64,000 nt of DNA from Anaerolineaceae bacterium (lineage in GTDB: Bacteria; Chloroflexota; Anaerolineae; Aggregatilineales; Phototrophicaceae): NCBI GenBank assembly GCA_026708325.1, contig JAPOVC010000014.1, forward strand, positions 528,060 through 592,059, in the 5' to 3' direction. Position 1 is the first letter of the stretch, and each line of letters begins with the position of its first letter. Below, one piece after another: positions 44,361 through 53,817 of this stretch. The notes beneath the pieces are model-generated. The model worked only from the letters and a program-made list of their open reading frames with translations. It made no database searches and was not told where the DNA came from. The translations under genes were made by a program, and so were the position numbers.

Positions 44361-45362
44361 TTACTGAAAATGCGGGATGACGTGCTCGCCGTATTCCGCG
44401 ACGATGCGCTCCTCCTCGCCACACATGAGATAGATGTTGAACTGGGTCACACCCGCGCCCTGCAGGGCCCGCAGTTTTTCGACCTGCGCTTCCGGCGGAC
44501 CCAGAATGCTGAAACTGTCGATCACCTCGTCCGTTATGAAGCCAAGGTGACCGGCGTCCTTGCTGGCGTGCTCATGATAATCGTAACCGCGGCGCCCCTC
44601 GATATAGCGGGTGAAGCTTTCCGGCACCTCTGCAGTCGCGCTGCCATATTTCTCGACGATATCCGCCACGTGGTTGCCCACCATCGCCGGGAACCAGCGC
44701 GTCTGTTCGCGGCCTTTCGCCACGTCGCCAACCCAAACGGGCGCCGCCGCCATCACACGGTAACCCGACATGTCGCGCCCGGCCGCTTCTCCGGCCTCCA
44801 GCGCCTGGCTCAGAAACCAGCGACAAAGCAGCGGTTCGGCCAATTGGATTACCAGGCCGTCGCCGTGTTCACCGGCCGCCCCGAGCGCGCGCGGGCCATA
44901 GGCTGCAATCCAGACCGGCAGTTCATAACCCTCGGCCCAGGGGATCTGTACGGCGTCCGGCGCTTCCTCGTAACGCACAGTGTCGCCGCGCACCATGCCC
45001 TTGACGGCGTGCACGAACTCGCACATCCGGGCAATAGTTTTGGGCGTCTTGCCCATGACGCGCATCGAACTGTCGCCCCGCCCCAGACCGATGTCCAGCC
45101 TCCCGCCACTCTGCATCGCCAGCGTGGCGTACATGCTGGCCGCTACGGACCAGTCGCGCACGCCCGGGTTGGTGACGCAGGGGCCGAAGCGGATGCTGTC
45201 GGTGTGCTCCATGCACATCGCCATCGTCACCCAGGGGTCGCGCCAGAGGATGTGCGAGTCGTAAAACCAGGCGTAACTGAAGCCGGCCAGTTCCGCCTGA
45301 CGGCAAAGCGCGACGGTCCGTTGTGGACTGATGTCCCCCTTGAAGGTGATCGCGAATTCCAT
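44361..45362 (-). CDS. Luciferase-like (LLM) flavin/F420 oxidoreductase of the pyrimidine operon
   Basis: A 333-residue TIM-barrel oxidoreductase of the bacterial luciferase superfamily. It has MEFAITFKGDISPQRT, YAWFYDSHILWRDPWVTMAM, RFGPCVTNPGVRDWSVAASM, RLDIGLGRGDSSMRVMG and VWIAAYGPRALGAAGEHGDG. This resembles the CPS_4043-type F420-annotated group that I recall near pyrimidine genes. Cofactor (FMN or F420) cannot be decided. Its place between dihydropyrimidinase (10 bases) and beta-ureidopropionase (13 bases) implies a redox or monooxygenase step on a pyrimidine or its product. Confidence 0.8.
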   Translation of the reverse strand: MEFAITFKGDISPQRTVALCRQAELAGFSYAWFYDSHILWRDPWVTMAMCMEHTDSIRFGPCVTNPGVRDWSVAASMYATLAMQSGGRLDIGLGRGDSSMRVMGKTPKTIARMCEFVHAVKGMVRGDTVRYEEAPDAVQIPWAEGYELPVWIAAYGPRALGAAGEHGDGLVIQLAEPLLCRWFLSQALEAGEAAGRDMSGYRVMAAAPVWVGDVAKGREQTRWFPAMVGNHVADIVEKYGSATAEVPESFTRYIEGRRGYDYHEHASKDAGHLGFITDEVIDSFSILGPPEAQVEKLRALQGAGVTQFNIYLMCGEEERIVAEYGEHVIPHFQ

Positions 45363-45375
45363 ATCGCCCTCCTGT

Positions 45376-46218
45376 TCAGGGGCTGACCAGGTTTTCGTAG
45401 GCGTCGGGGCGGCGATCGCGATAGAACTGCCAGACCTGCCGCACTTCCTCCACCAGGCTCATGTCCAGGTCCCGCACCATGAGTTCTTCCTCGTGGGGGT
45501 CACCGACCTCACCGACGAACTCGCCGCGGGGTGTGCAGAAGTAGCTCTGGCCGTAGAAATCGTTGTCGCCGAGGGGCTCAACGCCAACGCGATTGATCGT
45601 CCCGACATAGTAGCCGTTGGCGATGGCGTGGCTGGTCTGCTCAATGCGCCACAAGTGCTGCGACAGGCCACGACTGGTGGCCGAGGGGATGAAGACGATT
45701 TCCGCGCCATTGAGACCCAGCGCCCGCGCGCCTTCCGGAAAGTGACGATCGTAGCAAATGTAAACGCCTACCGTCCCGACCGCGGTTTCAAACACCGGAT
45801 AGCCCAGGTTGCCGGGACGGAAATAAAACTTCTCCCAAAAGCCGGCCACCTGCGGGATGTGTGTCTTGCGGTACTTGCCGAGGTAACGACCATCAGCATC
45901 GATGACGGCGGCGGTGTTGTAGTAAACGCCGGTCTGCTCTTCCTCATACATCGGCACGATAAGCACCATGCCGGTCTCTTTCGCCAGGTCCTGCATCAGG
46001 CGGGTGGTCGGCCCGTCCGGGATGCCTTCGGTGTAGCCATAGTATTTCGTGTCCTGCACCTGACAAAAGTAGGGGCCGTAAAACAACTCCTGGAAGCACA
46101 TGACCTCCGCGCCCTGGCTGGCCGCCTCATGGGCGTACTTCACGTGCTTTTCGATCATCGTGTCCTTGTCACCGGTCCAGGAGGCCTGCAACAGGGCGCC
46201 ACGTACCGTGCGAGTCAT
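45376..46218 (-). CDS. N-carbamoyl-beta-alanine amidohydrolase, nitrilase superfamily
   Basis: A 280-residue carbon-nitrogen hydrolase with the Glu-Lys-Cys triad in FQELFYGPYF, YRKTHIPQ and ICYDRHFPE. GRYLGKYRKTHIP and FWEKFYFRPG resemble beta-ureidopropionase and N-carbamoylputrescine amidase. The reaction is hydrolysis of N-carbamoyl-beta-alanine to beta-alanine, CO2 and ammonia. Located in the pyrimidine operon 16 bases after the small unknown gene. Confidence 0.9.
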   Translation of the reverse strand: MTRTVRGALLQASWTGDKDTMIEKHVKYAHEAASQGAEVMCFQELFYGPYFCQVQDTKYYGYTEGIPDGPTTRLMQDLAKETGMVLIVPMYEEEQTGVYYNTAAVIDADGRYLGKYRKTHIPQVAGFWEKFYFRPGNLGYPVFETAVGTVGVYICYDRHFPEGARALGLNGAEIVFIPSATSRGLSQHLWRIEQTSHAIANGYYVGTINRVGVEPLGDNDFYGQSYFCTPRGEFVGEVGDPHEEELMVRDLDMSLVEEVRQVWQFYRDRRPDAYENLVSP

Positions 46219-46234
46219 CGTTACTCTCCCCGAA

Positions 46235-46588
46235 CTACTGGCCGGCGTGCTCGCGGGCCGCGCGTTCCAGTGCGCGTCGCGCCTGTCGCACGTTTATTCC
46301 CGGCGCCACTTCCCGATAAAAACGTGCGGCCGTGCTGGCGGCCCGGGCCTGGCCATTTTCACTCACGTCCTCCAGGTCCAGCGCATAGTCATCTGAATCG
46401 AGGCCATCGATGGCTTCCAGCGTGATTTCCAGCACGGCTTCGCGGCGAATGCGCATCATTTTCTGGCGTCGCCTTGCACAAGCGCTGGCCCGATCGTTGT
46501 TGCCGGCACGTTCATAGTAGTCCGCCAGCCCCTGTTCCAGCCCGATGGCTTGGGTCATGATCGCGCCAAAGGTGTTGAGGGGTGTCAT
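46235..46588 (-). CDS. Small helical protein of the pyrimidine operon, unknown function
   Basis: A 117-residue, probably all-helical soluble protein with LEQGLADYYERAGNNDRA and a basic RRRQKMMRIRREA segment. No domain is recognised and there are no Cys-based metal motifs. Its start overlaps the stop of the semialdehyde dehydrogenase by 4 bases, and it is 16 bases upstream of the ureidopropionase, so it is an integral part of the operon. It could be an accessory or adaptor for one of the flanking enzymes. An internal ATG ten codons in is also possible as start. Confidence 0.6.
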   Translation of the reverse strand: MTPLNTFGAIMTQAIGLEQGLADYYERAGNNDRASACARRRQKMMRIRREAVLEITLEAIDGLDSDDYALDLEDVSENGQARAASTAARFYREVAPGINVRQARRALERAAREHAGQ

Positions 46589-48042
46589 CCCTCAAACCAC
46601 CGCTCGATGACGACCTTGCGGTCGGTGAAGAAATCGATGGAGTCCAGCCCCTGACCGTGCAGGTCACCGAAGAAGGAGTCTTTCTGGCCGCCGAAGGGGA
46701 AGGACGCCGAGGGCGCGGCAACACCGATGTTGACGCCGATGTTGCCGGCATTGACCCGGTACTTGAAGTCGCGGGCGTGCGCGCCGCTGCTGGTGAAGAT
46801 GCTGGCGGCGTTGCCGTAATTCGAGCGATTGATCAACTCGACGGCCTCGTCATAACTGTCGGCGCGCATCAGGGACAGCACGGGTCCGAATATCTCCTCA
46901 CGCGCCACGCTCATCTCCGGCGTGACGTCCTCGAGTATGGTTGGCCCCACGAACATGCCGTCTTCGAAACCCTCGACCTGCAGGTCACGACCATCCAGCG
47001 AGATCGTCGCGCCTTCGCGTTCGCCCTCCGTAATCATGTTCACGATGCGCTCGCGCGCCTGGGCGCTGACGACCGTGCCCATCTGCGAGGTCTCGTCCAG
47101 CCCGTACCCGACCCGCAGGCCGGCCACCTGTTTCACCAGTTCATCCCGCAGGCGGTCATAGGCATCGCCGACTCCAACCGCCACCGCAGCTGCCAGGCAA
47201 CGCTGACCCGCGCAGCCGTAAGCCGCGCCCAGCACGTTTTTGACGCTGGATTCCATGTCGGCGTCGGGCAGGACGGCGATGTAGTTCTTGGCGCCGCCCT
47301 GGGCCTGAACACGCTTGCCGTTTCGCGTGCAGGTCTCGTAGATGATTTTGGCCACAGGACTGGAGCCCACGAAGGATACGCCGGCGATGCCCGGGTGCTC
47401 CATGATCGCCTGGGCCGATGTCACGCCGCCATGTACCAGATTGACCACGCCCTCGGGCAGGTCAAGCTCGTCAATCAGCTCGCAGGTCAGTTGCATGCTC
47501 AGAGGCGTCTGCGGCGAGGGTTTGAGAATGAAGGTGTTGCCGCAGGTGATGGCCGTCGGCAGGAACCAGATCGGCACCATGAAGGGAAAGTTGAAGGGAG
47601 TAATCGCGGCGAACACGCCAACCGGCTGACGGACCGTGGTTTCGTCAATGCCGCTGCTGATGTCCTCCACGCCGTCATTGCGCATCATGAAAGGCACGCC
47701 GATGCCAAAATCGATGCTTTCGATGCCGCGCCGCACCTCACCGCGGGCCTCGTCGAGGGTCTTGCCATTCTCGCGCACGACCACTTCGGAGAGGTCGTCA
47801 AAACGGTCTTCGACGAGGTTCTTGAAGTGATGCATGAACTGGGCGCGCTCCAGCACCGGTGTTCTGCGCCATTCCCCGAAAGCTTCCCGGGCTGCCTGCA
47901 CGGCCAGGTCGACGTCTGCGGCGCTGGATTCCGGACATTCGGCCAGCAATTCGCATGTCGCCGGGTTGTGGACCGGGGACCACTCCCTGACGCCGGCTTC
48001 TACCCATTCTCCACCAATGTAATTCCTGAGTCTCTCGACCAT
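46585..48042 (-). CDS. mmsA: (Methyl)malonate-semialdehyde dehydrogenase, CoA-acylating type
   Basis: A 485-residue aldehyde dehydrogenase. It starts YIGGEWVEAG, has PFNFPFMVPIWFLPTAITCG, characteristic of MmsA/IolA, and the active-site Cys in GCAGQRCLAAAVAVG. It oxidises malonate or methylmalonate semialdehyde to acetyl- or propionyl-CoA. Both pyrimidine breakdown and inositol breakdown (as IolA) end in this semialdehyde, so one gene may serve both pathways of this window. ATG 48042 follows GGGAG. A longer frame to 48210 is not family-like. Confidence 0.92.
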   Translation of the reverse strand: MVERLRNYIGGEWVEAGVREWSPVHNPATCELLAECPESSAADVDLAVQAAREAFGEWRRTPVLERAQFMHHFKNLVEDRFDDLSEVVVRENGKTLDEARGEVRRGIESIDFGIGVPFMMRNDGVEDISSGIDETTVRQPVGVFAAITPFNFPFMVPIWFLPTAITCGNTFILKPSPQTPLSMQLTCELIDELDLPEGVVNLVHGGVTSAQAIMEHPGIAGVSFVGSSPVAKIIYETCTRNGKRVQAQGGAKNYIAVLPDADMESSVKNVLGAAYGCAGQRCLAAAVAVGVGDAYDRLRDELVKQVAGLRVGYGLDETSQMGTVVSAQARERIVNMITEGEREGATISLDGRDLQVEGFEDGMFVGPTILEDVTPEMSVAREEIFGPVLSLMRADSYDEAVELINRSNYGNAASIFTSSGAHARDFKYRVNAGNIGVNIGVAAPSASFPFGGQKDSFFGDLHGQGLDSIDFFTDRKVVIERWFEG

Positions 48043-48223
48043 GACACTCCCGTCCCGCCGGCCAGGGAAACAGCTGCCCGACCGATCCGTTTCAATCTGT
48101 GAAGCGCGGAGTTTACCACAGAAAGAAGCCTTGCGTGTGGCGACCCTGCGTTTGACCTGATATCCTGTGCTCTTGCCGCCTGCATTTGCGGACGGCGGGC
48201 ACGCAAACACGGGAGTACCCTGG

Positions 48224-49531
48224 ATGGCACAACAGAATTCGACGGGCGCCGCGCTGATGGACCGCTACGAGCGCGTCATTTTCCCAGCAGTGGCGCCCTA
48301 TTATCCGGACCAGCCCCTGGTGGTGGACAGGGCAAGGGGCCAGGAACTGTGGGACAGCGACGGCAAGCGCTATATCGATTTCTTTGGCGGCGTGCTGACG
48401 ATTTCGGTCGGCCATTGCAACGAGGAAATCACGGCGCGCACCGTTGAGCAACTGCAACGCGTGCAACACACCTCAACGCTCTTCGTCAACGAGATCATGG
48501 TGGAAGTCGCCGAGAAGCTGGCGGCGCTGACGCCCGGCGCGCTGCAGAAGTCCTTCTTCACCAACAGCGGCAGTGAGGCTGACGAGACCGCCGTTCTGGC
48601 GGCGCGTTGCTACACCGGCAACAACGACGTTATTGCCCTGCGGCACGCCTACTCCGGTCGTACGCTGCAGGCAATGAGCCTGACAGCCCACGGCAACTGG
48701 CGCCTGGGCAACGTCGTTGACCCCTACGTAAAGCACGTCCGGTCGCCCTATACCTACCGCACGCCACTGGATCTTTCTCCGGAAGAAGTGGTGGACCTCT
48801 GCATCGCCGACCTGGAAGAAATGATCGCCACCTGCACGAATGGCCGCATTGCCGCCTTCATCGCCGAACCGATTCAGGGCGTTGGCGGCTACATTGTGCC
48901 GCCGGAGGACTATTTCGGACGCGTGGCCCCAATCATTCGCGCGGCCGGCGGCGTCTTCATCAGCGATGAAGTGCAGACTGGCTGGGGCCGCACCGGAGAA
49001 CGCTGGTGGGGCATTGAACACTGGGGCGTGGAACCGGACATCATGACCTTTGCCAAGGGAATGGGCAACGGCTACCCCGTTGGCTGCACCATCGCGAGCG
49101 CGGAAGTCGCTGATGCGCTGCCTGGCATGACTTTCTCCACATTTGGTGGCAATCCGGTCTCGATGGCCACCGCACTGGCGACCATCGAATATATGGAACG
49201 CAATCAGGTGCAGGTAAACGCTGAAGTACAGGGCACGGTCCTGCGCGACAAACTGGAAGAACTGGAAGCCGAATTCGATTTCATCGGCGAAGTGCGCGGC
49301 ATGGGCCTGATGCAGGCCCTGGAGATCGTCAAGCCAGGCCCGACGCGCGAGCCGGATGCCGACCGGGCTGCCGGCATCATGGCCGGGGCGCGTGAACAGG
49401 GACTGTTGATCGGCAAGGGCGGTTTGCACGGCAACGTCGTTCGTATTGCGCCCATGCTCAACGTGGACAACGGCAGCATGCAGGAAGGCTGCGAGTTGCT
49501 GGCGCGGGCGGTCACCTCCGCCGCCGGCTGA
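48224..49531 (+). CDS. Class III aminotransferase, beta-alanine/alanine-glyoxylate type
   Basis: A 435-residue PLP enzyme. It has IDFFGGVLTISVGHCNEEI, FFTNSGSEADETAVLAARCY, ISDEVQTGWGRTG and the PLP lysine in FAKGMGNGYPVG. Members transfer the amino group of beta-alanine or similar to pyruvate or glyoxylate, giving malonate semialdehyde. ATG 48224 follows GGGAG. It is divergent from mmsA with a 181-base gap in which I see no strong promoter, only a TTGACC at 48150. The importer genes follow 11 bases downstream. Confidence 0.88.
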   Translation: MAQQNSTGAALMDRYERVIFPAVAPYYPDQPLVVDRARGQELWDSDGKRYIDFFGGVLTISVGHCNEEITARTVEQLQRVQHTSTLFVNEIMVEVAEKLAALTPGALQKSFFTNSGSEADETAVLAARCYTGNNDVIALRHAYSGRTLQAMSLTAHGNWRLGNVVDPYVKHVRSPYTYRTPLDLSPEEVVDLCIADLEEMIATCTNGRIAAFIAEPIQGVGGYIVPPEDYFGRVAPIIRAAGGVFISDEVQTGWGRTGERWWGIEHWGVEPDIMTFAKGMGNGYPVGCTIASAEVADALPGMTFSTFGGNPVSMATALATIEYMERNQVQVNAEVQGTVLRDKLEELEAEFDFIGEVRGMGLMQALEIVKPGPTREPDADRAAGIMAGAREQGLLIGKGGLHGNVVRIAPMLNVDNGSMQEGCELLARAVTSAAG

Positions 49532-49542
49532 GCCGGTATGAA

Positions 49543-51273
49543 GTGAGCCAAACTTCCCTGTTGGGTGCGGAGGAGGCGAGGGCGCTACAACCCATTCGCC
49601 GCCTGTTTCCCCTGCTCCTGGCCATCGCCGCCGCCCTGTTGGCGGCGACGCTTTTGCAGCGGCTGAACAGCGAAAGCGCTGAAACGCTGATTTTGGACAG
49701 CACCCCCGGTGAGTTGGGGCAATGGGTCGCCGCCCAGTCGGAAGAGGACGAACCGCGCTCCCTCCTGGGTCAGTTGGCGCGGTCCCAGGCCCTGAATGAA
49801 GGCCTTGAAGGTCTTCCAGAGGAACGTCTGGTTGCCTGGGCGCGGGATTTGCTGCTTCTCTTCGCGGTCCTGCACGTCGCCGCAATTCTGGTCGCCGTTT
49901 CAGGTCTGATTCTTCACAGAAACTGGCACAGAGCGGCCCTGGTGGCCGCCCTGTTGTTGACCATGGCCTGGCTGTTTGTATTGCCACCGGGCGAGCAAAA
50001 CGAGAACCTCGCGCTCATTTTGCCCTGCGGCCTGGCCCTGCTGCTGTCCCTCATCCTGCTGCAACAGACCGCGACGAAGACGCTCGGCTTTGTTTTAATC
50101 GTCTCCATGTTGCTGTTGGGCGTACAGACGGCCAAGCTTTTCGCGGCGTCGCGCAACTATCGCATCACCACGGCGCTTCCGCCCTGGCGATACACCACCC
50201 TGGCCAACCTGGATGCCGCCCTGAATGCGCTTGCAAGCGGCGAAATCGACGCCGTCCTGGCCGACCGCCGGGACCTGCGCGACATGCTCGCGCCCGTGCC
50301 CGCCGATCCTGACGTCGACCCCCGTGAAACGGATTGGCCAACCCTGCGCTATCACACGCGCCTTGACAGCGATGAGTCGCTGTTGGGCATTTTCCCGGTG
50401 ACACCCCGCTTTCCCGGCCGACTGGCGTTGGCGATACCAGTCGAAAGCGGCCTGACTGCCGTGTCGGACCTGCATTCGCTGCGCCTGGGAGCCGTGGCCG
50501 GCGACTACGCCGTCGACCGCTACCTGGCTCAGGACCGTCACCTGGTCCTGCTGGACATGAAGATCTTCAATGACATCAACCTGCCCCACTTGCAGCAAAT
50601 CACCGAAGCGCTGTTGCAACCCGCACGGCGCAACGGGCCGCTCCTGCTCTCGCGCATTCTTGTGGAAGCTGCCGGGCACACCTGGGGCGAAGCGGTACTG
50701 GGATTCACCTTCGGCGCCAGCCTTGGTTTTGTGCTGGGCACTGTGTTCGCGCATTTCAGGGCCCTGGAAAGAGGGCTGCTGCCATACGTTGTGGCTTCCC
50801 AGACCGTGCCCATCCTTGCCATCGCGCCCATGGTCGTCATCTGGCTTGGCGCCGGACCACTCTCCGTCGCGGCCATTTCCTCCTACCTGACCTTCTTTCC
50901 GGTCACGATCAACACCTTGCGCGGACTGCGTTCGCCCCACCCCAACGCCTTTGAGTTGATGAATTCCTGGGCCGCCAGCCGCTGGCAAATCATGTGGAAA
51001 CTGCGTTTTCGCGCGGCACTGCCCTACCTCTTCACGGCGCTGAAGATCTCGGCGACGGCCAGCGTGGTGGGCGCCATCATCGGCGAATTGCCATCCAGCA
51101 TTCGCAGCGGCCTGGGCCGCGCCATTCTGGACTTTAGTTCGGATTACAGCGCGATCTCCACTCCCAAACTCTGGGGCGCCATTCTCGTCGCGGCGTCCGT
51201 GGGGATGCTTTCCTTCCTGATCGTCAGCCTGGTGGAGTGGCTGGTCCTGCGCAACAGCGGCGGGAGGACGTGA
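49543..51273 (+). CDS. SSU/NMT1-type ABC permease with fused N-terminal membrane and extracytoplasmic domain
   Basis: A 576-residue protein, more than twice the usual permease length. Residues 1-210 carry about five helices. Residues 215-360 form a soluble segment with NLDAALNALASGEIDAVLADR and RFPGRLALAIPVESGLT, which resembles part of an NMT1-type binding domain (DLHSLRLGAVAGDYAVDRYL). Residues 365-576 are a typical TauC/SsuC permease with EAVLGFTFGASLGFVLG and the coupling loop FELMNSWAASRWQIMWKL. GTG start. The importer probably takes up a pyrimidine or hydroxymethylpyrimidine-like compound. Confidence 0.82.
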   Translation: MSQTSLLGAEEARALQPIRRLFPLLLAIAAALLAATLLQRLNSESAETLILDSTPGELGQWVAAQSEEDEPRSLLGQLARSQALNEGLEGLPEERLVAWARDLLLLFAVLHVAAILVAVSGLILHRNWHRAALVAALLLTMAWLFVLPPGEQNENLALILPCGLALLLSLILLQQTATKTLGFVLIVSMLLLGVQTAKLFAASRNYRITTALPPWRYTTLANLDAALNALASGEIDAVLADRRDLRDMLAPVPADPDVDPRETDWPTLRYHTRLDSDESLLGIFPVTPRFPGRLALAIPVESGLTAVSDLHSLRLGAVAGDYAVDRYLAQDRHLVLLDMKIFNDINLPHLQQITEALLQPARRNGPLLLSRILVEAAGHTWGEAVLGFTFGASLGFVLGTVFAHFRALERGLLPYVVASQTVPILAIAPMVVIWLGAGPLSVAAISSYLTFFPVTINTLRGLRSPHPNAFELMNSWAASRWQIMWKLRFRAALPYLFTALKISATASVVGAIIGELPSSIRSGLGRAILDFSSDYSAISTPKLWGAILVAASVGMLSFLIVSLVEWLVLRNSGGRT

Positions 51274-52055
51274 TGGCTGCCAGGGTCATTGAGGCCCGCC
51301 AGATCAACAAGGTCTTCAACCCTGACCGTGAGGAGCAGGTCATCGCGCTGCAGGACATTGACCTCACGGTGGCATCCGGCGAATTTGTGTCGCTCATCGG
51401 CCCCTCCGGCTGCGGCAAGTCTACGCTGTTGCGCCTCATTGCCGACCTCATCGAGCCCAGCACGGGGGATCTTCAGGTCAATGACAAGTCGCCGCATCAG
51501 GCCCGCATCGACCGCGACTACGGCATGGTGTTTCAGGCAGCGACCCTGCTCGAATGGCGCAGCGTACGCAAGAACATCGAATTGCCGCTGGAAATCCACG
51601 GCTTCGCCAAACAGGAGCGGCGGGAAAGGGCCCAGGCCGCGCTGGAACTGGTGGAACTGGGCAGCTTTGGCGACCACTGGCCCTGGCAACTGTCAGGCGG
51701 CATGCAGCAGCGCGTCGCCATCGCAAGAGCCCTGGTGTTCCATCCTTCGCTGCTCCTGATGGACGAACCCTTCGGCGCGCTCGATGAGTTCACGCGGGAA
51801 CGTATGAACATGGAATTGCTGCGCATCTGGCGCGAGACCGATACGACGATACTCTTCGTCACCCACAGCATCGCCGAGGCCATTTTTCTTTCGAGTCGCG
51901 TCGTCGTCATGTCGCCCCGCCCCGGGCGAATCACCTCGATTGTCGACATCGATTTGCCCCGACCGCGCAGCTTCGAGACACGGTCCCGGCCCCGCTATCA
52001 CGAACTTGTGGCCGAGGTGCGGGAAGTGCTGCGCGATGCCCACGTCCTGGAGTAG
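51273..52055 (+). CDS. SSU/NMT1-type ABC transporter ATP-binding protein
   Basis: A 260-residue ATPase of the TauB/SsuB group with Walker A IGPSGCGKSTLLRL, signature LSGGMQQRVAIARAL and Walker B LLLMDEPFGALDEFTRE. ATG 51273 shares one base with the permease stop and follows GGGAGG. It energises the two permeases that flank it. Confidence 0.93.
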   Translation: MAARVIEARQINKVFNPDREEQVIALQDIDLTVASGEFVSLIGPSGCGKSTLLRLIADLIEPSTGDLQVNDKSPHQARIDRDYGMVFQAATLLEWRSVRKNIELPLEIHGFAKQERRERAQAALELVELGSFGDHWPWQLSGGMQQRVAIARALVFHPSLLLMDEPFGALDEFTRERMNMELLRIWRETDTTILFVTHSIAEAIFLSSRVVVMSPRPGRITSIVDIDLPRPRSFETRSRPRYHELVAEVREVLRDAHVLE

Positions 52056-52058
52056 GCG

Positions 52059-52874
52059 GTGAAGCGCAGGAGCTTGCGGTCGCGCATCCAGAGACTGGCG
52101 CCGACCCTGCTGGTCGCCATCATATTCCTTGGCACATGGGAACTGGGAGTTCACCTGCTTGGCATTCGCGAATTCATCTTGCCGCCGCCCAGCAGCATCC
52201 TCTCCGAATTCTCGGAGGAGTTGCAGATCTTCATGGGCGCCAGCGGCGAGTCCATTCTGTTCAGCGCGGCCCGGGCGACGCTCTGGTCGGCGGTCGGGGG
52301 CTTCGTCATCGGTTGCGGCGCCGGCATTCTGACCGCCCTCGTCACGTCCCGCTGGACGATCATCAGCGAAGCGACCATGCCTTTCGCCATCGCCGCCAAT
52401 TCCGTCCCCATCATCGCCTTCGCTCCGATCATGAACAACTGGTTCGGCATCACGAACCCGGCCTCAAAAATGGCCATCGTCGCGGTCATTGTGTTTTTCC
52501 CCGCCATGATCAATACGGTACGCGGCCTGACCCTGGTGGATCCGGGACAGCTGGAACTGATGGAGTCCTGGGCTGCCAGCCCGGCGCGCGTGCTGCGCAC
52601 CCTGCGCATTCCCAATGCGCTGCCCTTCATCTTCAGCGCCTTGCGGGTGGCCAGTTCACTCAGCGTGATCGGCGCTGTAGTCTCGGAATTCTTCGGCGGG
52701 CCCCGCGCCACGCTGGGCGTTTACATCACCCAGGAAGCGTCTGGCTTCAACTTCGCCAGCGCCTGGTCGGCCATCCTGATGGCCTCGCTGATTGGCATCA
52801 CCTTTTACGTCGTGGTGCTCTTGCTTGAGCGTTGGCTCATGCCCTGGCACCGTTCCCTCGGCGATTCGGGTTGA
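52059..52874 (+). CDS. SSU/NMT1-type ABC permease
   Basis: A 271-residue permease with about six helices and the family coupling segment LELMESWAASPARVLRTLRI. The VPIIAFAPIMNNWFGITNP stretch is typical of nitrate/taurine/NMT1 importers. GTG start, 3 bases after the ATPase stop. Together with the longer permease it would form a heterodimer, unlike most family importers, which use one permease gene. Confidence 0.9.
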   Translation: MKRRSLRSRIQRLAPTLLVAIIFLGTWELGVHLLGIREFILPPPSSILSEFSEELQIFMGASGESILFSAARATLWSAVGGFVIGCGAGILTALVTSRWTIISEATMPFAIAANSVPIIAFAPIMNNWFGITNPASKMAIVAVIVFFPAMINTVRGLTLVDPGQLELMESWAASPARVLRTLRIPNALPFIFSALRVASSLSVIGAVVSEFFGGPRATLGVYITQEASGFNFASAWSAILMASLIGITFYVVVLLLERWLMPWHRSLGDSG

Positions 52875-52995
52875 GCCAGGCGACTCGAGCGCCAGGTTCC
52901 GGATTGTCTCCGCAGGGACTTGTCGGTCGCTCATCCTGATAGTCACCTTGCCTCCGCTGGAACAATCGAATTGAACCGGGAAAAAGGACAACAAA

Positions 52996-53817
52996 ATGAA
53001 AGTCATCGTTTTTGCCGATATGGAAGGGGTCAGTGGCATCGTGACCTGGGGCCGGGTAGGCAGTGGCAAACCGATGTATGACGAGGGGCGCAGGTTGTTC
53101 ACCGCGGAGGTCAATGCAGTCGTGCGCGGGGCCAGTCGGGCGGGTGCGAAAGAAATCGTCGTGGTGGACGTGCATGGCGCCGGCGGTGACAACAAGGGCA
53201 ATTCCCTCATTCCGGAGATGCTAGAGCCAGACTGCGAGTGGGTGGCGCATCATCCTGGAACGCGCTACACGGAGTTGCTTGAACAGGGCGCCGACGCCTG
53301 CCTGATGGTTGGCTACCACGCTCGCGCCCACACGCCGGATGGCGTCCTGAGCCACACGGTCACCAGCGTGAAGTGGCGCAATTTCTGGTTCAATGACGTG
53401 TTGGTCGGCGAGATCGGGATCAACGCGGCGCTCTGCGGGCACTACGGCTGCCCGGTGTTGCTCGTGACGGGCGATGTCGCCGCCTGCCGCGAAGCGACGG
53501 CGCTGCTGGGCGACGGGCTGACGACGGTCGCCGTCAAGCGCGGGCTGACGCGTTATTCCGCCCGGCAGATCCCGCCCGTCCGCGCCCGCAAAATGATTGA
53601 AGAGGGAGCACTCCTGGCCCTGCAGGACCTCGAGGCCGTTGCACCCTTCGTGCCTTCCCCGCCTGTGACTGTAACGGCCGAGATCACCATGGCGGAGATG
53701 ATGGAGGATTTCCGCGGCAGGCCGGGGGTGGAACTGGACTATGACTCGCTGAAGATCACCAGCCGCGCCGACACCTGGATGGAGGCCTGGGACCAGTTCT
53801 GGCCCTGGTCCGTCTGA
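52996..53817 (+). CDS. M55-family D-aminopeptidase (DppA-like), copy 1
   Basis: A 273-residue metallopeptidase of the DppA fold. Zinc ligands by position are Asp8 and Glu10 in FADMEGVSG, His60 in VVDVHGAGGDNKGN, His108 in MVGYHARA and Glu139 in VGEIGINAALCG. The family releases D-amino acids such as D-Ala from peptides, probably for peptidoglycan recycling. GTGAC-free ATG 52996 follows AAAAGGAC. The neighbouring pyrimidine importer suggests another amide substrate is possible. The copy 192 bases downstream is about 80% identical by eye. Confidence 0.88.
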   Translation: MKVIVFADMEGVSGIVTWGRVGSGKPMYDEGRRLFTAEVNAVVRGASRAGAKEIVVVDVHGAGGDNKGNSLIPEMLEPDCEWVAHHPGTRYTELLEQGADACLMVGYHARAHTPDGVLSHTVTSVKWRNFWFNDVLVGEIGINAALCGHYGCPVLLVTGDVAACREATALLGDGLTTVAVKRGLTRYSARQIPPVRARKMIEEGALLALQDLEAVAPFVPSPPVTVTAEITMAEMMEDFRGRPGVELDYDSLKITSRADTWMEAWDQFWPWSV

